Below, one piece after another: positions 53,006-62,510 of a stretch of DNA of 64,000 bases. The DNA comes from an uncultured Paracoccaceae bacterium (GTDB taxonomy: Bacteria; Pseudomonadota; Alphaproteobacteria; Rhodobacterales; Rhodobacteraceae): contig CATOSU010000002.1 of assembly GCA_951812615.1 (NCBI GenBank), positions 806,001 through 870,000 of the forward strand, in the 5' to 3' direction. Numbering within the stretch: position 1 is the first letter of the stretch; each line of letters starts with the position of its first letter. The notes under the pieces are model-generated. The model was given only the letters and a program-made list of their open reading frames with translations, was not told the origin of the DNA and searched no databases. A program made the position numbers and the translations under genes.

Positions 53006-53071
53006 TGACAAATACAGTCACGGACAGCGGCAGTGTTGAGGCGCGGCAATGCAGGCGCTAGGTCATGTGAC

Positions 53072-55072
53072 ATGACGAAGTTTGCTGTTTCGATCCTTGT
53101 CTTTCTTGCGTCCCTGACGCCGGTCGGCGCTGTCGCCGCCGAAGGCCGCGTTCGCGCGGTATTGGTCGGTGTCGGCGACTACCTGACGCTGGACGCCGAC
53201 CTGAAAGGGCCACCGAACGACGTCGGCCTGATGGCAGGGATGATGTTGCGCCGCGGCGCGGCACCCGGCGACATCGTTGCCCTGACCGATCCAGGCGCGG
53301 TTCTGCCCGATGGCATCGCAGTCACACCGCCGGACCGGACAGCGATACTCAACGCCTTTTCGGCCGCCGTCGAGGCAAGCGGGACCGGCGACACCGTCCT
53401 GTTTTATTTCTCGGGCCATGGCACTCAGGCCCCGGACACCGATGGCGACGAACAGGGCGGGCAGGACGAACTGTTCCTGCCGCGGGACGCCGGCAAGTGG
53501 AACGGCACCGCGGGCGAGGTGGAAAATGCCATTCGCGACGACGATCCGGCGGCAATTGCGCGACAGGCCGCGGCAAGGGGTGTCAGGTTGGTCGGGATCA
53601 TCGATGCCTGCCATTCCGCGACCGGTTTTCGGGCGCTGACTGAAAACACCGGGCGCGCGCGATACCTTGACCTCGCCATGCTGAACATTCCCGACATCCC
53701 GGCAATTGCCGGCGCTTCAGGGCCTGCACCGTCTGGCGAATTCGTGTTCCTCTACGCGGCGCAGTCCGACCAGAGAGCCTTCGAATACCCGTTGGAAGAC
53801 GGCGCATGGTACGGCGATTTCACCCGCAATCTGGTGAACGTGCTGACGAATGTCCCCGAGCTGAGCTATGTACAATTGATGCAGGCGGTCGCCCTGCAGC
53901 TCCGCACCAAATCCGGTCAGGCGGCGCAAACCGCTGATATCGAGGGACCGATGGCGTCTGATCCCGTGTTCGGCGGCGGATCCCGTGCGCTGCGCCGTAT
54001 CGCCGTATCGGGCACCGTTCTGAAGGCCGGAAGCCTGCAGGACATCACCCCCGGCAGCGAGATTTCGTTGTTCGCCGGTCCGGCAGACACCGATCCCGCC
54101 GGGCGTGCAACGGTCGTCAGCGTGAAGGCCACGGAGGCCGAGCTGGAGTTGCTGGAACCATACCCGCAGGTGCGCGTGAACTATGGCGAAATCACCCGGC
54201 GCGCGGTCGATGTGAGTTTCGCTGTCGCCCTGTCACCGGACGCAATCGCAAAGCTGAACCAGCTTGCCGAAAACGGCGCGAAGAGGCTGGCGGGGGCACT
54301 GGATTTCCCATTGTCCAAACACGCGCATAGCACCGTCGTTCCAACAGCCGATGGCTTTGCGCTGGTCGGGCGGGACGGTGTGTTGGACGCGTTTGGTCCC
54401 GGCACTTCGCCGCGGTTGATGTCCCCGGATATCAGCGATGACCCGGTCGCGGACCTTGCCATCGCGCTGTCGAACCACGCCCGCCGCTTCCGGCTGGAAC
54501 AGGCGCTGGCGCAGTTGTCGGGCCAGTCGCCAGCGGGATTTGCCTTGTTGAAAACGCGCCCCGATATCCGGGTTGCGTTGCTGAACGGCACGCTCCGCGG
54601 CGGGCGGTGCCGGCTGACGGATCAAAGGGAACAGGCCACCGGTGATACAAGGGCACGACATTGCGACGGGCTGGAAATCACCGTGACCAACAGTTCGACA
54701 AAGGCACAGGACGTGACAGTTCTCTACGTCGATGCCGATGCCGGGATTACAATGCTGTGGCCCCGGCCAAGCCTGTCGAACCGTGTTCCGAGCGGAGAAC
54801 GCCGTACCGTTACGCTGGGTCTGCGCAACCCGTCTGGGCGGGCGGTGCGGGAGTCCCTGCTGGTTCTGAGCGTCCCGGCAGATCCAGGTTCGCAACGGAC
54901 GGTTCTCGGCGCGCTGGCCGATGGACAGATGCGCGGTGAGGCCGATCCCATGGCCCGCTGGCTCGCCGGGCTGGCCGATCCCGGTTCCAGCGCGCGCAGC
55001 TTGTCGTTGACACCGCCCGGCGACGATTTGAACATGTACCGGCTGGATCTGACCATAACACCGATAGATTGA
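53072..55072 (+). CDS. Exported caspase-family peptidase 2 (C14), 666 aa
   Basis: A signal peptide (SILVFLASLTPVGAVAA) precedes the caspase fold, with His116 in FYFSGHGTQAP and Cys180 in IIDACHSATG. DELFLPRDAGKW and VENAIRDDD match the first caspase. After about residue 300 come beta-rich domains ending in a region (LEITVTNSSTKAQDVTVLYV, then LSNRVPSGERRTVTLGL) that looks like a DUF4384-type beta sandwich. ATG 53072 is chosen from the signal peptide; an in-frame start at 53033 is less likely. The S1A protease gene begins 27 bases downstream. Confidence 0.88.
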   Translation: MTKFAVSILVFLASLTPVGAVAAEGRVRAVLVGVGDYLTLDADLKGPPNDVGLMAGMMLRRGAAPGDIVALTDPGAVLPDGIAVTPPDRTAILNAFSAAVEASGTGDTVLFYFSGHGTQAPDTDGDEQGGQDELFLPRDAGKWNGTAGEVENAIRDDDPAAIARQAAARGVRLVGIIDACHSATGFRALTENTGRARYLDLAMLNIPDIPAIAGASGPAPSGEFVFLYAAQSDQRAFEYPLEDGAWYGDFTRNLVNVLTNVPELSYVQLMQAVALQLRTKSGQAAQTADIEGPMASDPVFGGGSRALRRIAVSGTVLKAGSLQDITPGSEISLFAGPADTDPAGRATVVSVKATEAELELLEPYPQVRVNYGEITRRAVDVSFAVALSPDAIAKLNQLAENGAKRLAGALDFPLSKHAHSTVVPTADGFALVGRDGVLDAFGPGTSPRLMSPDISDDPVADLAIALSNHARRFRLEQALAQLSGQSPAGFALLKTRPDIRVALLNGTLRGGRCRLTDQREQATGDTRARHCDGLEITVTNSSTKAQDVTVLYVDADAGITMLWPRPSLSNRVPSGERRTVTLGLRNPSGRAVRESLLVLSVPADPGSQRTVLGALADGQMRGEADPMARWLAGLADPGSSARSLSLTPPGDDLNMYRLDLTITPID

Positions 55073-55099
55073 AACAGTGACGATTAACGGAGACCACGA

Positions 55100-56149
55100 A
55101 TGAAAACATTCCTCACGCCTCTTTTAACCACCCTGCTGCTGGCGGCCCCATTGACGGCCCAGGAAATTTCGCAACCCGAGGTCGATCCCGGCGTGGCCTC
55201 GCCCTTTGCCTTCGTGCAGGGCGGTGGCAAGAGCCAGCGACAGGCCGAGGTGGCCCAGTCCGACAGCGGATCGCGGGTAATCGGTGGCGAACTGGCCGAA
55301 GACGGCGAATGGCCATGGCAGGTTGCCCTGTTGATCAACGGGGCCCCCGTCGGGGCCGAGGCGCAGTTCTGTGGTGGTTCGATGGTGCTGGACAACTGGG
55401 TCCTGACTGCGGCGCACTGCGTCCACATGAAAGACCCCAACGGCGTTTACCGCGACCTGAACCCGGCCGGGATTTCCGTCTTTGTGGGCAGCAACGAAAT
55501 TGCCGACGGAAAGGGCGACATCGTGCCCGTCGAGACCATCATTCGCTATCCCGACTATGTCGGGACCGAGTTCGACCACGACATCGCGTTGATCAAGCTG
55601 GCCCATGCGCCAAAGGTCCCGTACCAGACCATCAAGGTTCCGGACGCCGAGTTTGGCGACGCGCTGGACCAGCCCGGCGTGCGCACCATTGTCACCGGCT
55701 GGGGCCTGACCGAAGGCGCCAAGCAGACCGAATTCATGCGCGAGGCGGAAATTCAGATGATGTCGCGCGACATGTGCAATCAGATGATGCTGGAAGCGCG
55801 CGCCAAGGCGGCTGCCGAGGGGCTGACTTACGCGGCACAGGCTTTCGGCCTGAAACAGGAAGAAACCGAGCTGGTCTGGAAGGAATTGATCAAATACGTG
55901 CGCGAACCGATGTCTAAAAACATGTTGTGTTCGGGCACGTTCGAGGGCGGCAAAACCTCGTGCAGCGGCGACAGCGGCGGGCCGCTTGTGGTGCCGCTGG
56001 GTGATGGTCAGTACATTCAGGCCGGCGTCGTCAGCTGGGGCATGTCCGACAGCGCCACGGGGTCCTGCGCTGAGGATGCCCTGTTTTCGGCCTATACACG
56101 GGTGTCGAACTACGTGGACTGGCTGAACCAGACGGTCAACGCGAACTGA
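55100..56149 (+). CDS. Chymotrypsin-fold S1A serine protease zymogen, 349 aa
   Basis: A signal peptide (about 20 residues) and a 39-residue propeptide precede the activation site SR|VIGGE (Arg59-Val60). The mature domain has His106 in TAAHC, Asp161 in DHDIALIKL and Ser292 in CSGDSGGPL. The residue at chymotrypsinogen position 189 is Thr286, not Asp, so Arg/Lys specificity is not expected. An insertion of about 37 mostly helical residues precedes NMLCSG. Activation needs cleavage after Arg, the specificity reported for bacterial orthocaspases, and a caspase is encoded just upstream. A TPR gene follows after 4 bases. Confidence 0.92.
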   Translation: MKTFLTPLLTTLLLAAPLTAQEISQPEVDPGVASPFAFVQGGGKSQRQAEVAQSDSGSRVIGGELAEDGEWPWQVALLINGAPVGAEAQFCGGSMVLDNWVLTAAHCVHMKDPNGVYRDLNPAGISVFVGSNEIADGKGDIVPVETIIRYPDYVGTEFDHDIALIKLAHAPKVPYQTIKVPDAEFGDALDQPGVRTIVTGWGLTEGAKQTEFMREAEIQMMSRDMCNQMMLEARAKAAAEGLTYAAQAFGLKQEETELVWKELIKYVREPMSKNMLCSGTFEGGKTSCSGDSGGPLVVPLGDGQYIQAGVVSWGMSDSATGSCAEDALFSAYTRVSNYVDWLNQTVNAN

Positions 56150-56153
56150 CCCG

Positions 56154-58841
56154 ATGCGGCGCGTTCTGGCCATCCTGATTCTGGCCCTCGCGATGGCGGG
56201 GGCCGGGCTGTACGCGCAGGAGACCGGACCGCCGCGCGACAAGATCACGGATGAACCGCTCACGCACGCCGAATTCGTTGGGGAAATCCGTGAGCGGCTG
56301 GCGGCAATTCTCAGGCTGTATCACAAGGACAAGAAAGACACGGCTTATCGCGCGCTGGCCCTTCTGACCGAAGAGGTAAAGGCGCAGGAAACCTTTCTGA
56401 ACGGCCACACGGCGTTTTGGTGGCCCGACCTGATTATGGCGCGGCTCAAGCGTCAGGAGCGGGACCACGCCGCCGTCGAAACCGCAACCATTCCGATCGT
56501 TCAGGCGCTGGACACAGATCGGTTCCGCAGCTCCAACACCCGGCTGGAAGCGATGTTGCTGCTGACCAAGTCGCTCTACACCCAGAAGAAATATGAAGAG
56601 GCGGATATCGTCGCGCGCGGACTGGTTCGCGACGCGCCCGACGATTTCAAACCGAAGTGGCAGCTGGAAGCGGAATCCTACCTTGCTCTGGCCGCCAGCC
56701 GCAGCGGTGTCGCGGATGCTGCTGCCTTGCGGGCCGCGCTGCTGGACGGGTATCTCGACCGGGAACACGCGACGGTCAAAAACTACGTTTTCCTCTGGAA
56801 ATTCGATCTCAAACAGCGCCGGTCAGCCAAGGCCGACCGCGAGGCCCTGATCACGGATGCACGGTTCGTACTGGATTTCATCCGCACGAATCCCGAAGCG
56901 AAAGAGCTGGACAACACCGGGCTCGAAGGTGATCTGGCGCGGATCTTCGCCGAAGGAAACGACTTCAAACGGGCGGAACCGCTTTTGCGCAAGCAGCTGA
57001 CGGCCAAGGAACCGGGATCAGTTGCCTATTACTGGGCGTGGCAGAACATCCTTGCGATGAACTATCGTCAGAAGAAATACACACAAGTTATGAAAGAATC
57101 CGCCGTGGTTCTTGCCGGGCTGGAAGGCAAGGGGGACGACTATGCCCGCGTCACCTCTTACATCGAGCGGTTTCTTGCGGCCTCGGCCCGGAAGCTGGGC
57201 GAAACGGCCCTGTATCTGGAGGCCATTCAACGGTCCTATGTCGCGATCCGGCGGGTTCGGTCGGCCAATCATGCCGACACGATGAAGGTCCGCGAAGCGA
57301 TAAACATCAAACTGATCGACCCCGACAGTTTTCAATATGCCGAAGAACTGGGCGTGGTTCAGCGGCAGGTCGGCAAGCTGACGCTGCGGGCAGATGGCAG
57401 TTCTGTCCTGCAGGAGTTCTTCGACGGAAGGGCGATTTCGCTGGGCCGCAGACTGAAAAGTTTCGCTAAAAAGAATGAAACCTCCGCCCTGGGTCAGCTC
57501 AACCTTGGTCTGTTCCACGCCCTGATGGGGGAAATCGGACCGGCAGATGAGGCGCTGCAACATGCGCGCGCGCTGGCGCGCACGGGTTCGGTCAAATCGC
57601 TGCCGGCTAACTCACCTTGGTTCGACATCTTTCTGACGATTACCCATTCCTGGGCCCGGGACTGGGACCCCGAGAAGGCCCGCGATCCGATTGCGCGACT
57701 GATGGCCAGAACCGACCTGACGCCGGACCAGATGCAAACCCTGCATATCCTGCGGATGTTGCTGGAGAGAAGCGTGGACGATTTCGAAAGCGCCCGGCAG
57801 GTCTATGAGCAAGAGCTCGCAGATTTTGACCCGCGCGACGACAGCTCTCCGTGGGGTGTTTTCCGGGCGCTGTCCATTCTCTATCCGCTGTTTGAAATCG
57901 CACCGGAGGACGCCCGGGCATTGCTGCCCCATGTCCGGGACACCATTCTTCAGGCCGGATCCCCCAAATTGGCCGGTTCGCTTCTCCCGGTTTATCTGGC
58001 CAACTCGGACGGGGAGTTTCTCAATTCCGAACGGAACTTTCAGGCGATGGCCTTTCACCTGAAATCTCTGTCGCGCATGTTGCCGCCGGACCATCAGACA
58101 CAGGTCGTGGCCAAGATCAATTATGCCTATGGCCTGTGGAATCGCGGCGACCCCGAACAGGCCCTGAAGCTGCTGACACAGGCGATCCGAACCTATCGAA
58201 CGTCACCGTGGCACCGGGCAGACGTGGTCGGCTTTCTCGAAGTGCAAAAGGCGAGACTGCACTATGATACGGGCAATTTCGATCTGGCGAACACCGTTGT
58301 CGCGCAGACCTACGCCGCGATGGAGCCGGCGCAATACCGCCCGATCTACTGGCAGGAAGTCGTCAGCATGCATGCTGCGTTGCTGTCTCTTTCCGGACAG
58401 CCGCAAGAAGCATTGAAAGTCACTGAAGCAGCGGTGAAAAATACTTCGATCGTGGCCCGTTTGGGACCTTTTGAGCGGTCCAATCTACTGCGCACGCATG
58501 CGTCGATACTCGAGGCCAACGAACTGTACCAGCAGTCGCTTGAATGGCTCGCGCGCGCGCGCAGCGAGCTGCCTTCGCCGGACTACCGGTCAGGTGCTCC
58601 GCTTTTGTATGTCTTGGAACAGTCGGCATACCTCAACTACACAATCGGGGACTTTGCCGCCGCGTATCAGGCCATGGCACAGGTGAGCGATATCTACTTC
58701 CGCTCCAGAGAAGGTGTGTCAGACGCAGATGTTTCTGAAGCCCTGCGCAACAAGTCGCGTGAAATCGGGATCGTCGTGGATCAGGCTCATTTCGCCTGGA
58801 ATCTGGCCCAGCAACTGCAGGCCGCAGACACCGCGCAATAG
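56154..58841 (+). CDS. Exported TPR-like repeat protein, 895 aa
   Basis: The signal peptide is LAILILALAMAGAGLYA. The rest is almost all helical, with repeated TPR-like pairs such as AMLLLTKSLYTQKKYEEADI, VAYYWAWQNILAMNYRQKKY and TSALGQLNLGLFHALMGEIG. It has no catalytic motif. TPR domains usually sit N-terminal to CHAT domains in one polypeptide. Here the TPR protein is separate but in the same run, 0.8 kb before a CHAT gene, so it may act in trans as scaffold or sensor. It begins 4 bases after the S1A protease gene. Confidence 0.8.
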   Translation: MRRVLAILILALAMAGAGLYAQETGPPRDKITDEPLTHAEFVGEIRERLAAILRLYHKDKKDTAYRALALLTEEVKAQETFLNGHTAFWWPDLIMARLKRQERDHAAVETATIPIVQALDTDRFRSSNTRLEAMLLLTKSLYTQKKYEEADIVARGLVRDAPDDFKPKWQLEAESYLALAASRSGVADAAALRAALLDGYLDREHATVKNYVFLWKFDLKQRRSAKADREALITDARFVLDFIRTNPEAKELDNTGLEGDLARIFAEGNDFKRAEPLLRKQLTAKEPGSVAYYWAWQNILAMNYRQKKYTQVMKESAVVLAGLEGKGDDYARVTSYIERFLAASARKLGETALYLEAIQRSYVAIRRVRSANHADTMKVREAINIKLIDPDSFQYAEELGVVQRQVGKLTLRADGSSVLQEFFDGRAISLGRRLKSFAKKNETSALGQLNLGLFHALMGEIGPADEALQHARALARTGSVKSLPANSPWFDIFLTITHSWARDWDPEKARDPIARLMARTDLTPDQMQTLHILRMLLERSVDDFESARQVYEQELADFDPRDDSSPWGVFRALSILYPLFEIAPEDARALLPHVRDTILQAGSPKLAGSLLPVYLANSDGEFLNSERNFQAMAFHLKSLSRMLPPDHQTQVVAKINYAYGLWNRGDPEQALKLLTQAIRTYRTSPWHRADVVGFLEVQKARLHYDTGNFDLANTVVAQTYAAMEPAQYRPIYWQEVVSMHAALLSLSGQPQEALKVTEAAVKNTSIVARLGPFERSNLLRTHASILEANELYQQSLEWLARARSELPSPDYRSGAPLLYVLEQSAYLNYTIGDFAAAYQAMAQVSDIYFRSREGVSDADVSEALRNKSREIGIVVDQAHFAWNLAQQLQAADTAQ

Positions 58842-58865
58842 GCCGGGGAGGCATTTCTAACAGCC

Positions 58866-58879
58866 TTTTTCATGAAAAA
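58866..58879. promoter_or_regulatory. 14-bp palindrome before the second secreted-protein gene
   Basis: TTTTTCATGAAAAA is a perfect 14-bp palindrome in the 113-base spacer, the longest gap in the plus-strand run. It could be an operator for a separate promoter driving the PPC-like/CHAT pair. Confidence 0.35.
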
Positions 58880-58954
58880 ACTCTGGAAATCAGTTGGTTG
58901 AAGTGCAAGATCCGGGACACATTGTACGAAACATGGAAACCGAAGGACAAAAAG

Positions 58955-59659
58955 ATGATTTTTTCAAAAACGATAGCCGGTCTGCTTTGCGCTTCGGCCA
59001 TGACACTTTCGGCTTCGCTGAGCTGGGCCGAAGACAAATCCGGTGAAAACGCCATGACCGGGAGCGAAGGCGCCGGTGGTGCCGTTGCTCAGGCCGCAAT
59101 GGCACAGGATCTGTACGCCTACAGCGTCGAAAACAAGAACGCCATCGCCGCGCTGGCTGCCGCGCAAATCGTCATGTCGCTGAACCTGTCCGACGTCGAG
59201 CGGGAAAAGGACACCCGCGATAACGAAGGCGAGCCTGTTGCCGAAGAAGGCGAAGGTGTTGACGCGCCGGCCGATGCGGCCGCGATGCTGGCCTCGGCAA
59301 AAGAATTCGCCGGCGGCGACGAAAGCATTCTGGGCCTGATCGAAGACGCCGAAGCAGAGGGTGCGCGCGGACGGATCGGCGGCGCATCGCGCACATTGTC
59401 GCGGCTGCGGGCCGGGCGCACGGACATCTTCAAGGTCCCGTTTTATGGCGGATCGCTGGCCGAGATTGCTATCCTGGGCGACGGTGACGCGGATCTGGAC
59501 CTGCTGGTGACTGACGAGGGCGGTAACACGATCTGTCTGGACCGCAGCTACTCGGACAAGATTTACTGCTCCTTCACCCCGCGCTGGGACGGGTATTTCT
59601 TTATCACCGTGGTCAACCAGGGTCGGATCCGCAACAGCTATTACATCCTGACCAACTGA
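58955..59659 (+). CDS. Small secreted protein with PPC-like C-terminal domain, paralogue 2, 234 aa
   Basis: The signal peptide is KTIAGLLCASAMTLSASLSWA. An N-terminal helical region (NKNAIAALAAAQIVMSLNL), an acidic linker and a C-terminal beta domain follow. It shares LIEDAEAE, VPFYGGSLAEI, DLDLLVTDEGGNTICLD, YCSFTPRWDGYFFITVVN and the terminal ILTN with the protein at 47394. The ATG at 58955 follows a GAAGGA motif. It ends 10-13 bases before the CHAT gene, the same spacing as between its paralogue and the caspase gene. Confidence 0.75.
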   Translation: MIFSKTIAGLLCASAMTLSASLSWAEDKSGENAMTGSEGAGGAVAQAAMAQDLYAYSVENKNAIAALAAAQIVMSLNLSDVEREKDTRDNEGEPVAEEGEGVDAPADAAAMLASAKEFAGGDESILGLIEDAEAEGARGRIGGASRTLSRLRAGRTDIFKVPFYGGSLAEIAILGDGDADLDLLVTDEGGNTICLDRSYSDKIYCSFTPRWDGYFFITVVNQGRIRNSYYILTN

Positions 59660-59672
59660 CACGATAAGGGTG

Positions 59673-61361
59673 ATGGCACCCCGTCATACCCATATCCGAT
59701 CAGGGCGCCTGGCACAGGTTCTGGGCGCCCTGTTGCTTTTCCTGCTTCCCGGCACCGGCATTGCAGTCACACCCGACGAATTGCGCGACGATGTATTCCT
59801 GACAGTGCAACGCGCGACATCAACTGTCGCCGGCAAGGCCCTGCAACAAGCCGCGCTGCGTCAGATGGCCGGAAACGCGGAACTGGCAGCGCTGCTGCGC
59901 CGGCGTCAGGACCTGACGGACCGGCAGAAAGACAGCCAGACCGCCATGTCCCGGGCCGTCGCGCGATCCGGCGCCGAAGCCGAGGCAGAAGTGGCTGCCG
60001 CCCAGGCACGGCTGGTACAGCTGCGTATCGACGTTGCGGCGCTGGATCTCGAGATCGAGGCGGCGTTTCCCAATTTCAAGGAACTGACCAATCCACGGCC
60101 AATGAGCCGCCTCGAGGTTCAGGCATCTCTGCGCAAGGACGAAGCGCTGATCCTGACGCTGACCGGCCCCTATTCGGTCTTCGTGTGGGCGGTGTCCAAG
60201 ACCTCTGCCGACTGGCTGGAAGTGCCGATCGGCGAAGAGGATCTGACCGCGCGCGTCACGTTGCTGCGGCGAATGCTGGATGTGACAACCTCCAACCGCG
60301 CCGCGGCCGCGCTGGACGACGACACCGATCTGTCCGCCACGGTCGATGCGTTCGACCGGACGGTGGCCCATCAGCTCTATACCGATCTTCTGAAACCTCT
60401 GGAGCCTGTCTTCGGCGACGCCCGGCATCTGATTTCGGTCGTGGACGGACCGCTGACCTCCCTGCCGCTGGCGGTGCTGGTCAGCAGCCCGCCGGTTGGG
60501 GCCGACGATGACGCGTCTGCTCTGCGCGAAACGGACTGGATGATCAGCCGCTACGCGATGACAACGCTGCCGAATGTCTCCAGCCTGCGTGCTCTGCGAA
60601 CGTCGCAGATCCGGGAAACCGACACGCGCAGCGACCGGCAACCTTTCGTCGGCTTCGGCGATCCGATTTTCCAATACGAGGAAAAGCCGGGCGAAGCGAC
60701 CGGCATCGAAGAAGAGGCCAGCGGCTACACCACCCGCGGTGCGTTCGAAACCGTGTCCGAGGTCGCCCGTCTGGCCCCCCTGCCGAACACCGCGAAAGAG
60801 CTGCAGCGACTGGCCCGGATCACCGGCGCCGGGGAGGACGCGCTGTATCTGGGCCGGGCGGCCACAGAAACGGTCATCAGGTCCGCGGACCTGAGCCGGA
60901 CCAACATTCTTGCCTTTGCCACACATGGGCTGCTGACCGGCGAATTGTCGGGGCTGAGCGAACCAGCGCTGGTACTCACGCCGCCCGAAACACCGGGACC
61001 GGAAGACGACGCACTGCTGACCGCGTCCGAGGCCGCAACTCTGAAACTGTCCGCGGATCTGATCATTCTGTCCGCCTGCAACACCGCCGGCAGCGACGGC
61101 ACCCCCGGGGCCGAGGGCCTGTCGGGTCTTGCGCGGGCATTCATCTATGCCGGTGCGCGGTCAATTCTGGTGTCCCACTGGCCGGTGGACGACTATGCGA
61201 CATCGGTTCTGACAACAGGCATGGTTGCGCAGATGGAAACCGGCATCCCGCGGGACGAAGCCCTGCGCCGGTCGATCCTGACCCTGATGCAGGAAGACAG
61301 CCGTCCGGAACACGCCCACCCCCGGTTCTGGGCGCCGTTCATTCTGGTGGGCGAAGGGTAG
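59673..61361 (+). CDS. Exported CHAT-domain peptidase 1, about 562 aa
   Basis: A signal-like N-terminus (LAQVLGALLLFLLPGTGIA) is followed by a helical/coiled-coil region of about 100 residues and a CHAT domain. The catalytic His is near residue 418 in FATHGLLTG and the Cys near 469 in LSACNTAGSDG; later conserved segments are GLSGLARAFIYAGARSILVSHWPV and HPRFWAPFILVG. CHAT is a caspase-related clan CD peptidase fold. No TPR array is fused. The start is ATG 59673 or the adjacent GTG 59670. It converges with the frameshifted TPR gene, 4 bases away. Confidence 0.88.
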   Translation: MAPRHTHIRSGRLAQVLGALLLFLLPGTGIAVTPDELRDDVFLTVQRATSTVAGKALQQAALRQMAGNAELAALLRRRQDLTDRQKDSQTAMSRAVARSGAEAEAEVAAAQARLVQLRIDVAALDLEIEAAFPNFKELTNPRPMSRLEVQASLRKDEALILTLTGPYSVFVWAVSKTSADWLEVPIGEEDLTARVTLLRRMLDVTTSNRAAAALDDDTDLSATVDAFDRTVAHQLYTDLLKPLEPVFGDARHLISVVDGPLTSLPLAVLVSSPPVGADDDASALRETDWMISRYAMTTLPNVSSLRALRTSQIRETDTRSDRQPFVGFGDPIFQYEEKPGEATGIEEEASGYTTRGAFETVSEVARLAPLPNTAKELQRLARITGAGEDALYLGRAATETVIRSADLSRTNILAFATHGLLTGELSGLSEPALVLTPPETPGPEDDALLTASEAATLKLSADLIILSACNTAGSDGTPGAEGLSGLARAFIYAGARSILVSHWPVDDYATSVLTTGMVAQMETGIPRDEALRRSILTLMQEDSRPEHAHPRFWAPFILVGEG

Positions 61362-61365
61362 GTCC

Positions 61366-62508
61366 CTAGCGCGCCACCACAGTGCACCCCATGAACCCAC
61401 GGGCGTCCTCGCAATCCGGTGCCGCCAGCCGCGGATCCAGTTCCTCCGATGCCGCGGTGTGCGAGGTCAGCAGGAACAACTCGACTGTCGACCGGGCATC
61501 CCGCCGGGCCTGCACCTGTCCAAATCCCGTGTCGTTGCGCGCGGCAACCCGGGCCTGCATCGTCGTCACGGCGCGGCGGGCGAAATCCAGTGCCGTCGAA
61601 AGTGCCTCGGATCGCACCAGCATCCGGGCCGCGCTGCTGTAAATGAAATCTTCTTCGGCAATGAAGTTGGCCCGGTACTCGGCCAGCGCCGCCTCAGCCG
61701 TTATCACGATCCGGTCCGGGGGCAATTCGCCGGTTTCCCGCTCGGATTGACGGGCCTCGGTCAGCGCGATGTAAAACGCCGCGACGGTCCGGTCCAGATC
61801 TGCGCCCGCGGCCGCCGCCACATCCCGTGAAGCCCGCAACAACGCCAACCCCTGCTCCGGATCGTCCTGTGCCAGAGCCAGACGGGCTCGGCGGACCAGC
61901 ACGGAAAACCGCGCACGGGGCGTGGCGGCATAGTCGGACGCCTGTACCAGTGCCGCCTGCTCGATGTCAGACAGCCCCATAAGGCCGGCAGTGTCCGCCA
62001 GACCCTCGAATATATCGAAAATCACCGCCCGATCCCCGTCCGAGGTCAGCCCCTGTCCCCAGAAATCCGGCGGGTCCGTCAGGTTCCACGGCGTTTCGGT
62101 AAGATATCCCAGCGCCCGCAGCCACGCATTGCCCGCCTGGGCATTGCGTCCAAGCTGCCCCAGGGCCCGGGCCATCAGGATTTCCGCCTCGGCGTTGATC
62201 ACCCGAACCTCGCTCTCGGGCAGGCCGGAATTCATCGGCAAAAGCGCGGTGCTCACCAGCGTCAGCACCCTGCCATAGGCGCGGGCCTCCATGCGTTCAT
62301 AGGCCTGCTCCAGCGTTTGCCGCGCCAAATCCGTCGCTGCAGTATTGAACTGCGACAACTGCCCCTGCCCCCAGTTCTCGGCATCCGCGGCATAATCGCG
62401 GGCGGCTTCTTCGTCGAACACCCTGGCGTAAACCGGGAGGATCAGCTGTGCCTGCCGATAGGCCTCGTCCAGGCGCCCGAGATCGGCCAGCGCATAGGAC
62501 CGCGTCAC
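61366..62508 (-). CDS. TPR-type protein, C-terminal part of a frameshifted gene
   Basis: This 380-aa frame starts at GTG 62508 and has no signal peptide. It reads directly into TPR-like helices (YALADLGRLDEAYRQAQLIL, AEAEILMARALGQLGRNAQA). Extending the frame upstream gives a sensible NDFATILKVTRSYALADL continuation that joins the N-terminal fragment at 62511 after a -1 shift. I read the two as one exported TPR protein of about 490 residues interrupted by a frameshift or a sequencing error. The C-terminus (CEDARGFMGCTVVAR) has two cysteines. It follows CHAT gene 2 in an operon. Confidence 0.7.
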   Translation of the reverse strand: MTRSYALADLGRLDEAYRQAQLILPVYARVFDEEAARDYAADAENWGQGQLSQFNTAATDLARQTLEQAYERMEARAYGRVLTLVSTALLPMNSGLPESEVRVINAEAEILMARALGQLGRNAQAGNAWLRALGYLTETPWNLTDPPDFWGQGLTSDGDRAVIFDIFEGLADTAGLMGLSDIEQAALVQASDYAATPRARFSVLVRRARLALAQDDPEQGLALLRASRDVAAAAGADLDRTVAAFYIALTEARQSERETGELPPDRIVITAEAALAEYRANFIAEEDFIYSSAARMLVRSEALSTALDFARRAVTTMQARVAARNDTGFGQVQARRDARSTVELFLLTSHTAASEELDPRLAAPDCEDARGFMGCTVVAR

Positions 62509-62510
62509 CT

